DNA of 64,000 nt from QZLE01 sp033852075. GTDB lineage: Bacteria > Pseudomonadota > Gammaproteobacteria > QZLD01. Below, one piece after another: positions 43,019 to 52,073 of the stretch (position 1 is its first letter; every line of letters starts with the position of its first letter). The stretch is taken from the NCBI GenBank assembly GCA_033852075.1, contig JAWSVC010000021.1, positions 11,268-75,267 on the forward strand. Reading direction: 5' to 3'. The notes beneath the pieces are model-generated. The model was not told the origin of the DNA. It searched no databases and worked only from the letters and a program-made list of their open reading frames with translations. A program made the position numbers and the translations under genes.

Positions 43019-43353
43019 ATCTACACCCATCTCTAGATGACAAACTAAACTCACTTAGTTCGGCTGAAGAATTTCTCAACTTCTTTAACGTCCCCTATGC
43101 GCAGGAAGTTGTCCAGGTAAACCGTCTACATATCCTGAAACGTTTTCATGATTATGTTGCGCGTAATAATGATGACATGCCCGATTCAGCAGATGAACAA
43201 CAAACCTGGCTTAAACAATGGCTTAAGCAGGCTTACGAAGATTTTGTAACCTCGAATGCACAAACCGAAAAGGTATTTCGTGTATTTCGTATGACCCCGC
43301 GTGCTGAAGGAGGAAGCAGCACCTTTGTACCACTAGAGGAGATGTTTCAATGA
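43015..43353 (+). CDS. nifW: NifW: nitrogenase-stabilising/protective protein
   Basis: Protein of 112 residues matching NifW: LNSLSSAEEFLNFFNVPYAQ near the start, VNRLHILKRFHDYVARN mid-protein, and EKVFRVFRMTPRAE near the end. NifW binds the MoFe protein and is linked to oxygen protection and full activity. It overlaps its neighbours by 4 bases on both sides. Confidence 0.93.
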   Translation: MNLHPSLDDKLNSLSSAEEFLNFFNVPYAQEVVQVNRLHILKRFHDYVARNNDDMPDSADEQQTWLKQWLKQAYEDFVTSNAQTEKVFRVFRMTPRAEGGSSTFVPLEEMFQ

Positions 43354-43826
43354 TGCCCCCTTCTATGACAACAGAAATCCGCTGGGAGTGTGGAGATGCC
43401 GTTCGCCTTATCCGCAATGTGCGCAATGATGGCACCTATCCGGGACTGGATACAGGAGCACCATTAATGAAACGTGGATGCATCGGCCATATCGTCGATA
43501 TCGGCACCTTCCTACAGGACCAGATAATCTATTCTGTACATTTCCTGGAAGAGGGTCGCATCGTTGGCTGCCGCCCTGAGGAACTTATTGATATCGACGA
43601 AGAATGGATTGAATCGCTATTTGAGTTTCGCCAATGGGTACGTTCCGTTTGCGACATCCCACTTAGCGATGGAGTTGTCATTCCAGAGGGTAACAAGGGA
43701 CAGGTTATGCGCGTGCTGCAAATACCTCCAGACAAGGTTGCCTACCATATCCATTTTGAGGCACAACCCGGTCGCATACTGCAGATCCCGGAAGGGTTAT
43801 TGGAAAGCAATGAGTCTAATAATTGA
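43350..43826 (+). CDS. nifZ: NifZ: MoFe-protein maturation factor
   Basis: Protein of 158 residues. It holds two NifZ-type SH3-like units: GDAVRLIRNVRNDGTYPGLD with GCIGHIVDIGTFLQDQIIYS, then GNKGQVMRVLQIPPDKVAYH. NifZ acts in forming the second P-cluster of NifDK. It overlaps nifW by 4 bases and the next gene by 17. Confidence 0.93.
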   Translation: MMPPSMTTEIRWECGDAVRLIRNVRNDGTYPGLDTGAPLMKRGCIGHIVDIGTFLQDQIIYSVHFLEEGRIVGCRPEELIDIDEEWIESLFEFRQWVRSVCDIPLSDGVVIPEGNKGQVMRVLQIPPDKVAYHIHFEAQPGRILQIPEGLLESNESNN

Positions 43827-44259
43827 TAAAGCCACCCATGCTGACATCCCTGCTTTGGCAGAACTATTATCTGAGTTATTTACCAAAGAAGAGGAATTCA
43901 AACCAGATCATTCCACTCAGATAAAAGGGTTAACTGCTATTATTAGCAAACCAAATACTGGAACCATACTTGTCACCAAAAGCAGTGATAAAATTATAGG
44001 AATGGTAAACCTGCTATTTACTGTTTCTACAGCCCTTGGAGAGAGAGTTGCCTTACTGGAAGACATGGTCGTTTCAGCTTCTGCCCGCCAAACAGGAGTT
44101 GGCTCTAAACTATTGGCGGAGGCAATTTCATACGCAAAATCGGAAAATTGTGGACGCATCACTCTTCTCACAGACCAAACAAATGAAGCGGCACAGCGTT
44201 TTTATCAAAGACATGGATTTACATTTTCCAGTATGATTCCGATGCGACTGTGTTTTTAG
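43810..44259 (+). CDS. GNAT-family N-acetyltransferase in the nif operon
   Basis: Protein of 149 residues from the ATG at 43810; an overlapping open frame from 43564 is out of phase with nifZ and spurious. GNAT motif A is LLEDMVVSASARQTGVGSKL and motif B TNEAAQRFYQRHGFTFSSMI. It overlaps the nifZ end by 17 bases and ends 7 bases before draT, so it is cotranscribed and translationally coupled. It is under the same sigma-54 promoter as nifW, nifZ and draT. The substrate is unknown. Confidence 0.88.
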   Translation: MSLIIDKATHADIPALAELLSELFTKEEEFKPDHSTQIKGLTAIISKPNTGTILVTKSSDKIIGMVNLLFTVSTALGERVALLEDMVVSASARQTGVGSKLLAEAISYAKSENCGRITLLTDQTNEAAQRFYQRHGFTFSSMIPMRLCF

Positions 44260-44266
44260 GATGTAA

Positions 44267-45100
44267 ATGGACATTAACGACACAAAAATAAAGATACATT
44301 TACCCAAAGATGCCCGCATGCCATTTAACCGCTGCAACCTATCTGCAGACATTATTGGCAGCCTCACTTTTCAGGAACATCCTGCTCAAATATATATTGA
44401 CGGGGTTGAAACACTATACGAAGAACTATTTACCCGCCTTGACCTTTTACTTGCAGAAGAGGATAGATCACAACTGTTTTTAGACTACATGGATGTCATG
44501 TTCTCTTTGCATGATCTTGAGGCTGCGGGATATAACGCTGAAAACAAAAAACACCGCAAAAAGGCAGATTATCTAAGAATGGCTCGTGGCTGGTCATTCG
44601 ACCCTGACGGACGCGAAGCTGCTGTATTAAAAGGGTGGGTACAATCCAGGTTCGGTCTTATACCACGTTTTCATATCGAACCAATTACTAACCCAGATTC
44701 AACCAGTTTTCTAAAGTATCAGGAGATGCGCAGCTCCGGCATCTATAATACCAATGCCTTAGACACCCAACTTGATTTACTCTATTCCTTTTGTCAGCAC
44801 GAGATTAAAAGACGCTTTGAAGGACAAACCCACCTTCGCCTTTATCGAGGGGTAAATCGATTAGACCAATATGAACTACTACATAAGATAGATAAAAGAG
44901 AACGAATAATACTGCTCAACAACTTAAATTCATTTACCGACAAAAAAGAACGCGCAGAAGAATTTGGCGATTACATCCTGCAAGCAGATATTCCTCTTAC
45001 CAAAATATTATTCTTTCACCAACTGTTACCAAAAATGTTAAAAGGGGAAAGTGAATATGTAGTACTTGGAGGTGTGTGCAGGGTAAAGCAGGTTTGGTGA
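44267..45100 (+). CDS. draT: DraT: NAD+-dinitrogen-reductase ADP-ribosyltransferase
   Basis: Transfers ADP-ribose from NAD+ to the regulatory Arg of NifH (Arg103 here) on ammonium or energy shift, shutting off nitrogenase. The protein has 277 residues. DraT-typical stretches are FNRCNLSADIIGSLTFQEHP, MDVMFSLHDLEAAGYNAENK, ADYLRMARGWSFDPDGREAA and GQTHLRLYRGVNRLDQYELL. It is the last gene of the iscA operon, so it is made only when nif genes are on. draG lies at the other end of the island. Confidence 0.95.
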   Translation: MDINDTKIKIHLPKDARMPFNRCNLSADIIGSLTFQEHPAQIYIDGVETLYEELFTRLDLLLAEEDRSQLFLDYMDVMFSLHDLEAAGYNAENKKHRKKADYLRMARGWSFDPDGREAAVLKGWVQSRFGLIPRFHIEPITNPDSTSFLKYQEMRSSGIYNTNALDTQLDLLYSFCQHEIKRRFEGQTHLRLYRGVNRLDQYELLHKIDKRERIILLNNLNSFTDKKERAEEFGDYILQADIPLTKILFFHQLLPKMLKGESEYVVLGGVCRVKQVW

Positions 45101-45154
45101 TTTTCCCCTCCCCACAAGAATGGAATTTACTTATACCAGAATTTCCATGCAAAA

Positions 45155-45235
45155 ATCAAAGGAATCCGCCCAGTAGCATCAATAATAAAACTACGCATTA
45201 AATCTATAAACACTTTGATTTAAGCAGGGGAATTG
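45155..45235. repeat. Dispersed intergenic repeat, copy A
   Basis: CGCCCAGTAGCATCAATAAT and the downstream CACTTTGATTTAAGCAGGGG closely resemble 57641-57726. There is no coding capacity. Confidence 0.7.
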
Positions 45236-45278
45236 TGGAATTAATAATCACTTCAAACAATATATACGCAAACTAATT

Positions 45279-47615
45279 TTATATCGTAGATGGCAGATCA
45301 CCATCATACTCAACACGATTCCTACCACCCTCTTTAGCGCGATAAAGAGCCTGGTCGGCACGCTCAATAAACTCAGTCATCTTCTCATTCGGCTGATACG
45401 TCGCACAGCCTAAGCTAATGGTTACCGGAACATCTGCAGCATCCGTCTTCACAGGCCTACCCGCAACATCCTCTCTTAACCTTTCTGCAAATTTAACCAC
45501 CCCTTGCAAATCACATTTCGGCAGAACAACCACAAATTCTTCCCCACCATAACGACAAACAACATCCATACGCCGCGCTGCCTGTTTGATTCTGCTGGAA
45601 ATATCCTGCAAGGCAATGTTCCCCCCAGTATGCCCGTAAGTATCATTAAACCTTTTAAAGTGGTCCACATCCACAATAACCATCGATAAACTCATTTGCC
45701 CTTTAAAACGCTGATATTCATTGATAAGGCGCATCATCTCCTCTTGGAAATGACCAAAATTGAATAGCCCGGTCAACTTATCCTTACGAGCCATATCCGC
45801 AAGCTTTTTATTCTGCTCTTCCAGGCTCTTCATCAGTTTATCAATCTTCTTATTCTGCTCATCCACCTTAGTATATAGTTCAGCATTCCGAATCGCTGTT
45901 CCGGCAAAAGAACTCAACATCTCGATTAAATCGATATCCTGCTGAGTACATTCAACACTCTGATCTAAACTATATAGCCAAATAATTCCAACCGGCTTAT
46001 CTGCAAGACGAATCGGCATAATCATTAATGACTTTGGCTCTAGCATATCCAAAATTGTCTTATCCCGCTGAGCCATTGGCAGATCCCTGATCTTATCAAC
46101 ATGAGGAAAAAAGAAATGTATATTATTTATAAACGCAATAGCTGTAGATCCTTGGGTAATCTCGATCTCATAAGGATTTTGAACACTCCATTCAATAAAA
46201 TCCTTATTTATTTTCTCAAATTCAGGATTGATTACCGAACTCTCAATGGTTTGCAACTTATCATTCTGATGCAACAAAATTGACCCCAAATCAAAATTAA
46301 ATACCTCAAGCAACTCTTTCAGAATCATCTTATAGATCTCTCTGGTTGAGGTAATGTTATTTATATGATTAATTACCTCAAGCATGCGCTTATTTCTAGC
46401 GCTTGCTGTATTTATCAGCTCTTCTCTTTCTTTCAGGCGGCTATAAAAAATTGAATTTTTGATTTGGTCATAAAAAAGAGATGCAAGTTTCTCTACCAAA
46501 TGAACCTTCTCTTTAAACAGCTCATCATTTTGCTTAAATACCAAAATAGTACCAAGAGGCTCAGACCCAGCAATTATTGGGATTATAGCCAAATACTGCA
46601 TCTTCCAGCGTTCAAAACGATTTCGAGTGCTACCTGAATGCTCCAAAATAGATTTAGTATCAAAAAATAAAGTACTGCAGCTATTAAATGCGTCTATGGT
46701 TATATCCTTAGTCTTAAGCGGATAATTCATTTTATAAAATGAACTTTCAATCTCTGCAAACTCAGGAGGTAATTTGATCTTTTCACAAACCAGATTCTCT
46801 TTCTCTTCGTCAATCAGGTTAATCAGATATCCATCAAAATGATCTGCAGCTTCTATCTCTTGCCCCATAATAGTTAATAACCCATCTAACTCTATATGAG
46901 AACCAATAAGCTTTACCTGCTCGATAATGCGTTGCTGTTCATACTTAGTACGTTGTAATTCAAATTTTTCTATTTCGCGCTTGATATGTCCAACAATACT
47001 ATGCGCAAAATCCTGAATTTCAGATATTGTTTTTTTAGATAGGTTTAATTTATTTTTTTTAGCAATCAGATGAATTACAGCAATAGCCTCGCCATCATCT
47101 GCCAGAGGAATAACCAAATTTTCAACAAAGCCTACTGCTACAAGCGCATCTTTATCCTCCTGAGGCATCTGCTCCAATACCACATCAGTAATCTTACTGG
47201 CATCGGCATAGAACGGCTTACAATTTCTAGCTACTCTAGCAGATATTGAATCACCATCTAAATCAACATTAACACTAATCTTACTATGTGCATGACTATC
47301 ATCTTCATTATCTTTTGATATTGAATCAAAGTCATACACTCTGGTTTTATTCTTTTCCTCTTCCTCATCCATTCCATAGCTGCGGAAGTAACGTATCAGG
47401 CGATCTTTATGGTCCACTAATTGAACCCCAAATGAATCAAACCCCCAACGTTCTTTTAAAAACAAGACAATTTCACCAAATACGGCCTCTAAAGACTGAG
47501 CCGCAGCAATTTTTTGCAGCAGTTCCCTTTCCTTAGAATAATCAGCAATAACCTGCTTTAGGCGATCTACATCGCCTAAATTTTGGATATTTTGTAATTC
47601 TTCAGATATTGCCAA
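45279..47615 (-). CDS. Diguanylate cyclase with tandem GAF domains
   Basis: Soluble protein of 778 residues that would make c-di-GMP. There are probably three GAF-like domains at about 30-210, 225-390 and 415-590, then a coiled coil (KVDEQNKKIDKLMKSLEEQN) and a GGDEF domain (about 615-775). The active site is RYGGEEFVVVLPK and the product-inhibition site RxxD (RRMD) lies five residues before it. No EAL domain. The frame opens with TTG at 47615, with AAGGGA about 8 bases upstream. No membrane segment is seen, so cytoplasmic sensing is likely; the ligand is unknown. Confidence 0.92.
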   Translation of the reverse strand: MAISEELQNIQNLGDVDRLKQVIADYSKERELLQKIAAAQSLEAVFGEIVLFLKERWGFDSFGVQLVDHKDRLIRYFRSYGMDEEEEKNKTRVYDFDSISKDNEDDSHAHSKISVNVDLDGDSISARVARNCKPFYADASKITDVVLEQMPQEDKDALVAVGFVENLVIPLADDGEAIAVIHLIAKKNKLNLSKKTISEIQDFAHSIVGHIKREIEKFELQRTKYEQQRIIEQVKLIGSHIELDGLLTIMGQEIEAADHFDGYLINLIDEEKENLVCEKIKLPPEFAEIESSFYKMNYPLKTKDITIDAFNSCSTLFFDTKSILEHSGSTRNRFERWKMQYLAIIPIIAGSEPLGTILVFKQNDELFKEKVHLVEKLASLFYDQIKNSIFYSRLKEREELINTASARNKRMLEVINHINNITSTREIYKMILKELLEVFNFDLGSILLHQNDKLQTIESSVINPEFEKINKDFIEWSVQNPYEIEITQGSTAIAFINNIHFFFPHVDKIRDLPMAQRDKTILDMLEPKSLMIMPIRLADKPVGIIWLYSLDQSVECTQQDIDLIEMLSSFAGTAIRNAELYTKVDEQNKKIDKLMKSLEEQNKKLADMARKDKLTGLFNFGHFQEEMMRLINEYQRFKGQMSLSMVIVDVDHFKRFNDTYGHTGGNIALQDISSRIKQAARRMDVVCRYGGEEFVVVLPKCDLQGVVKFAERLREDVAGRPVKTDAADVPVTISLGCATYQPNEKMTEFIERADQALYRAKEGGRNRVEYDGDLPSTI

Positions 47616-47889
47616 TCCTAAAATCCCTTATTTTCCTAGCATTTCTTAAGCTGAAATTCCTTAGTTTTACGTCACCAACTCAACTTTAAGTATATACAGC
47701 GAAAACAACTTTACTCGCTAAAAACATTCAATATTCTCAATAATATAACCTAGATCACATTATTTGCTTTTTCTAGGATAACAATAGCGTTTTTAAAATC
47801 CGAAAATTCAATACAATGGCTGTTGCGACGCAAAAATCTGCATGTTAGAATTATTTCAATAATCAAAAAAACTGGATCTATCCTTGCGC

Positions 47890-49029
47890 ATGGAAAGCAA
47901 AAATAAAAATAGCTGTAAAGATGATACTGACAGCATGTACATGGATAGCTGGGATTCAATAAAAGCAGAATTTAACAATATTCTTCAGAACGAATTTAAC
48001 ATCAATCCTGAAGCCCCAACAGAATTTGATAACTTATCCGCTGATAAAGCCGACATATCCAGCGCATTAATGAGCAATGGAATTGGTTTTTCAACCATAC
48101 AAAATGCAATTTTAAAAAACATTAATAATAACGAAAATCCAGAAACAGAAAAAAACTGGAATGGACTAGCAAGCAGTCTGATAAAAGAACACTCTCACTT
48201 ATTGCAAGATTCGCAACCACCAAATACAGAAAATCTACAAAAACAGCAACAAACAACCTCTTTATCAAAGCCCGGATTTCCACATCCTGCTGGTAACAAC
48301 AACGAAGTAAGCAATCAATTCACCCCTTTTTCGATCAATACCGAGCATTTTTTACCTTTTAATCCTACAAGCATTAATCATATCGAAGAATCACTTCATA
48401 ACCTGCGTACTCAAACCAATGAACAAAGCCTAGCCGGATGGCAAGGAGAGATATACAACGGCCTTAACTTAATAAATGTTTACTATCAATGTTACTATAA
48501 GCTACAAGGAACATTGGCCTTAACTATTCCAAAGGCAACCGTTAATTTCAAAGAACGCATTTCTCAAGAAATTCCAGGTCAGGATGAAAAATTCAGTATC
48601 ACCGACCTCTATTATCTTTGGCTTGATAGCTGTGAAGAGGCATATCTGGTTATAACCGCTAGCGAAGAGTTTTCGTTACATATAGGAGAGTTAGTTAATA
48701 CATATTCACAATTAAGAATTGCTACTGGCAACTTCACTGAAAACGTTTCCACTTTTACCGGTTTACCAACTCAAAAAGATCTGGATTCTTCGTACCACGA
48801 ACAATACGTCTTACGTAAGCAGCAACACTCAATAAAAGAAGAACTACAATCAATCCAATATCAGCGCGAACTTGATAATAAAGCCAACTCCGCCAAGATT
48901 GATAACCTAACCAGTGAAATTGAGATCTTAAAGCAACAAATTTCACAACTAAAGGGTCTATTGGATGATTCCCACAGTTCTTCAACATCTGCAAAGCATG
49001 CAGATAAAAACAACGACAACATGCATTAA
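47890..49029 (+). CDS. phaE: PhaE: class III PHA synthase subunit
   Basis: Protein of 379 residues from the ATG at 47890. It has a Gln/Asn-rich N-terminal half and a conserved DLYYLWLDSCEEAYLVITAS segment followed by YSQLRIATGNFTENVSTFTG, as in PhaE. The C-terminal ~50 residues form a coiled coil (NSAKIDNLTSEIEILKQQIS). PhaE partners PhaC in class III polyhydroxyalkanoate synthases; phaC follows about 130 bases downstream. Confidence 0.85.
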   Translation: MESKNKNSCKDDTDSMYMDSWDSIKAEFNNILQNEFNINPEAPTEFDNLSADKADISSALMSNGIGFSTIQNAILKNINNNENPETEKNWNGLASSLIKEHSHLLQDSQPPNTENLQKQQQTTSLSKPGFPHPAGNNNEVSNQFTPFSINTEHFLPFNPTSINHIEESLHNLRTQTNEQSLAGWQGEIYNGLNLINVYYQCYYKLQGTLALTIPKATVNFKERISQEIPGQDEKFSITDLYYLWLDSCEEAYLVITASEEFSLHIGELVNTYSQLRIATGNFTENVSTFTGLPTQKDLDSSYHEQYVLRKQQHSIKEELQSIQYQRELDNKANSAKIDNLTSEIEILKQQISQLKGLLDDSHSSSTSAKHADKNNDNMH

Positions 49030-49050
49030 ACACAACTCTGGTAAAAAAAC

Positions 49051-49086
49051 TGTATACCGGTCTTCCACCATTACTGTCGGGGAAAA
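49051..49086. repeat. Solo left end of the MITE family
   Basis: TATACCGGTCTTCCACCATT followed by ACTGTCGGGGAAAA matches the hairpin flank plus the MITE left terminus with a few changes. No right end follows. Confidence 0.65.
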
Positions 49087-49163
49087 CCCCAAAAATTAAA
49101 ACAATCCATTGATTTCATCTTTTGTATATGGAATATTGGACGCTTGCTTACACGAGACCTGTC

Positions 49164-50234
49164 ATGGATAGATACACCTTTAATTCCAGCGATATCTTAG
49201 CTGAACTAAATGAATTAAATCGCAAGATTAATGAAGCCTCAGCAACAATAATGCAAGATCGCGAAGTACATGTTGCTCCGCTTGCAAAGGATGAGGTGCT
49301 ATCCAATAATATTTTTAAACTTTACCGTTATAAACCAACAAATAATAGGCAAGCATTAACACCGATACTGATAACCTTTTCACTGATAAATCGCCCCTAT
49401 ATACTCGATATACAACATGATCGCTCATTCATCAAATCACTACTAGACCGTGGATTCGATATCTACCTAATCGACTGGGGATACCCCAAACAAAAAGATA
49501 AATATTTATCACTGGATGATTATATAAACGGATTCATAAATAACTCCATAAAATATATCCAACGTGAAAGCTGCCTACAAAAAATCAACCTCATGGGTGT
49601 CTGCCAAGGAGGAGTGCTCAACTTATGCTATGCAGCCATTAACCCTAAAAATATATCTAGTATTATCTGTATCAACACCCCTGTTGACTTTAATACAGAA
49701 CAGGATCGGATATCTAAACACTCAAAACATATAAACTTCGATCAATTAGTAACGGCGCATGGAATTATACCAGGCAAGACGTTAACGCTTAACTTTATCA
49801 ACACCAACCCTACTCGCTTTATCTCTCGTAAATATTCAGATTTTGCGCTAAATATCGATGATAATGGAAAAAAAGAACTTTTTTTAAGAATAGAAAAATG
49901 GAATTTTGACTGCCCAGATCAATCCGGAACGGCTTTTAAACAATTTTGCCAGGATTTCTACCAACAAAATAAACTAATATCCGCACAGATCGAGATAGGA
50001 CCTAACAAGATAGATCTAAGGAATATCCAAGCTCCGATATTAAATATCTACTCCACAGAAGACAAAATCGTTCCTCCTATGTCATCCAGAGCACTAAACG
50101 GCCTTACCAATAGCATTAACTACTATGAAATACCATGTAACGGAGGCCACATCACACCGTTTATTAGCAAAAAGGCGTTAGCCGACATCCCGAATCGTCT
50201 TTGCGACTGGCTTCTACTGAACGATAAACTATAA
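49164..50234 (+). CDS. phaC: PhaC: class III poly(3-hydroxyalkanoate) synthase
   Basis: Polymerises hydroxyacyl-CoA to PHA granules. The alpha/beta hydrolase has the lipase-like box NLMGVCQGGVLNLCYAA (nucleophile Cys), Asp in IYSTEDKIVPPMSS and His in CNGGHITPF. At 356 residues it has the class III length (PhaC of PhaEC). The start at 49164 (MDRYTFNSSD) matches the usual distance to the conserved LYRY motif and has a GAGA upstream; in-frame starts at 49122 (TTG) and 49128 (ATG) are alternatives. Confidence 0.92.
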   Translation: MDRYTFNSSDILAELNELNRKINEASATIMQDREVHVAPLAKDEVLSNNIFKLYRYKPTNNRQALTPILITFSLINRPYILDIQHDRSFIKSLLDRGFDIYLIDWGYPKQKDKYLSLDDYINGFINNSIKYIQRESCLQKINLMGVCQGGVLNLCYAAINPKNISSIICINTPVDFNTEQDRISKHSKHINFDQLVTAHGIIPGKTLTLNFINTNPTRFISRKYSDFALNIDDNGKKELFLRIEKWNFDCPDQSGTAFKQFCQDFYQQNKLISAQIEIGPNKIDLRNIQAPILNIYSTEDKIVPPMSSRALNGLTNSINYYEIPCNGGHITPFISKKALADIPNRLCDWLLLNDKL

Positions 50235-50381
50235 ACCCATAGACTACTTTTTCGCATTCAGCTTGCTCGAACAACTACAGAAATATCCCATTAACCAAAA
50301 CTTTTTGCTATTACCCAAGTCAAATACTATATTGTAAATCTTGGTTCCCTGAATCCTCATACCCTAACATGGAGCATAGTT

Positions 50382-51224
50382 TTGTTTAGATTCTGTTTTT
50401 TAACCATTTTGACATTTTTTTTAAATATTTCCTGCTACGGAATAGAACTACCAAACAATCCAATACCAGGAGGAATCGCAGTAGTAAAGATCGGGTATTC
50501 TCCAACCACACCAATAATTAAGTTTAATGATAAGCGAGTTATGACGATTCAAGAAAAAAATATCTGGTATGCTATTGTTGGCATTGGCCTCACAGAAAAA
50601 ACCGGCCCAAAAGAATTAAAAATTTCTACAGCGACCTCAAATAACAAAATCAGCTTTAATATCCATAAACATGAATACGAATCCCAATACATAACCCTTA
50701 AAACCAACAAACACGTAAACTTAAGCAAAGCCAATCTGGAACGACATAAAAAAGAGAAGATAAGAAGCCGTAAAGCCCTAGACAACTGGCAGGAAACTCA
50801 AGCAAAGTCCCCAACACTTAAATCTCCAACCAAAGGCATTATCAGCAGTCCTTTTGGACTACGTAGATTCTACAATAAGCAGCCACGCAAACCACACAGT
50901 GGTATTGATATAGCAGCCCCCAAAGGCACGCCTATCTACGCCCCTTTAGCAGGAAAAATCACTGAAGAAGGTAACTTCTTTTTTAATGGTAATGTCATCT
51001 TTATAGATCACGGCAATGGACTGGTTACCATGTATTGTCATTTGGATAAAATTACAGCCCAAAAGGGGCAAGAAGTTAAGCAAGGTGATTTGATTGGCTA
51101 TGTAGGAAGTACCGGAAGAGTCACTGGCCCCCACTTACATTGGGGAGTATCGCTTAATGGCAATATGATAGATCCGTTATTGTTGACGCCGGAATTAAGG
51201 GCACAAACAAAAGGCGCTCAGTGA
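50382..51224 (+). CDS. Secreted M23-family metallopeptidase
   Basis: Protein of 280 residues with a Sec signal (FRFCFLTILTFFLNISCYG), a beta-rich middle region (20-125) and a C-terminal LytM/M23 domain. Zn ligands are in KPHSGIDIAAPKGTP (His, Asp) and GPHLHWGVSLNG (HxH). MYCHLDKITAQKGQEVKQGD is the family core. It would cut peptidoglycan cross-links or act as an amidase activator. The Cys near the signal end does not form a clear lipobox. Confidence 0.9.
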   Translation: MFRFCFLTILTFFLNISCYGIELPNNPIPGGIAVVKIGYSPTTPIIKFNDKRVMTIQEKNIWYAIVGIGLTEKTGPKELKISTATSNNKISFNIHKHEYESQYITLKTNKHVNLSKANLERHKKEKIRSRKALDNWQETQAKSPTLKSPTKGIISSPFGLRRFYNKQPRKPHSGIDIAAPKGTPIYAPLAGKITEEGNFFFNGNVIFIDHGNGLVTMYCHLDKITAQKGQEVKQGDLIGYVGSTGRVTGPHLHWGVSLNGNMIDPLLLTPELRAQTKGAQ

Positions 51225-51230
51225 GCGCCT
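51212..51230 (+). terminator. Terminator-like hairpin at the M23 gene end
   Basis: AGGCGCTC and GAGCGCCT form a GC-rich stem with a 3-base loop that includes the stop codon, followed by AATTTCTATATTTT. The T run is imperfect. Confidence 0.5.
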
Positions 51231-51272
51231 AATTTCTATATTTTAACCAAATATAAAAAACAAACTGTTTTA

Positions 51273-51917
51273 TTAAGCTGTCGGCATACCAGCACTAGAT
51301 TTCGCTTGGCGCGAGATAATAATCACCTTAATTACGCCCGCAATAGCCATCACCAAAAAGAAAATAGCTCTAAATGGGCTAGCAGGCTCATTACCTTCAT
51401 GAATAAAAACCACATCCTCGGCAAGATCCATATTAGTTGCTTTAGCAACCTCTCGCATGGTTTCCTGGTCACGATTAGGCATTAAACCACCAAATGCTCC
51501 TACAACAACCATACCTTTGATTGTTTTTTGCATTCTAAAGGTATCGATATTTTGCTCTAAAAATTCTGCCTTTTCTGCATCTGAATCCAGTCCTAAATGA
51601 TATTTAGTGAAGGCTTCAACAAGTTTGGGATCTCTGGTTTCAACAAGGACATGAAATTTCTTTTCATCGATATCTCTAACCAAAGGAACAACCAAAGCAT
51701 CTATCTCAAGCTCACCAGAATTCGATACCGCCTCTTCCAACATTAAAGTTCCACCAGTTATAGTCACCCATTCTCTATCTGGATCCAAACCACCTGTTTT
51801 CATATCCCAGGCAATAACCTGCGGTTCAGAATTTCTTTTCAGAGTGTAAAAGTCACCAACTGCCAGAACAAGCAATATTGCACAAATAACCAAAACTGTA
51901 ACGCGATAACGATTCAT
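51273..51917 (-). CDS. Membrane protein with two terminal TM segments, unrecognised
   Basis: Protein of 214 residues. The N-terminal TM is VTVLVICAILLVLAVGDFYT and the C-terminal TM FRAIFFLVMAIAGVIKVIII, with about 150 residues between them, probably periplasmic. The middle (WVTITGGTLMLEEAV, VVPLVRDIDEKKFHVLVETR) is beta-rich. I do not recognise the family. It stands about 155 bases from the ActP-like gene on the same strand. Confidence 0.7.
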   Translation of the reverse strand: MNRYRVTVLVICAILLVLAVGDFYTLKRNSEPQVIAWDMKTGGLDPDREWVTITGGTLMLEEAVSNSGELEIDALVVPLVRDIDEKKFHVLVETRDPKLVEAFTKYHLGLDSDAEKAEFLEQNIDTFRMQKTIKGMVVVGAFGGLMPNRDQETMREVAKATNMDLAEDVVFIHEGNEPASPFRAIFFLVMAIAGVIKVIIISRQAKSSAGMPTA

Positions 51918-52015
51918 ATTTACCTCTTTTAGATATCTTTCTCAAGATACCTCAGATTAATGACAACCTATATTTTATAGTTAAATCATAAAAACATCTT
52001 TTTTTTATAAGATTA

Positions 52016-52033
52016 GGCCACCCGAAGGTGGCC
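52016..52033 (-). terminator. Hairpin terminator after the symporter gene
   Basis: GGCCACC and GGTGGCC pair around a TTCG tetraloop on the minus strand, 40 bases past the symporter stop. The T tract is weak. Confidence 0.55.
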
Positions 52034-52073
52034 CAATACATAACTTAGCTTCAGATTAAAAACTAATCTTAAA

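Noticed and set aside
43564..43809. N-terminal extension of the nif-operon GNAT gene
   Set aside because: It is out of phase with, and fully inside, nifZ. The GNAT fold starts at the ATG at 43810.
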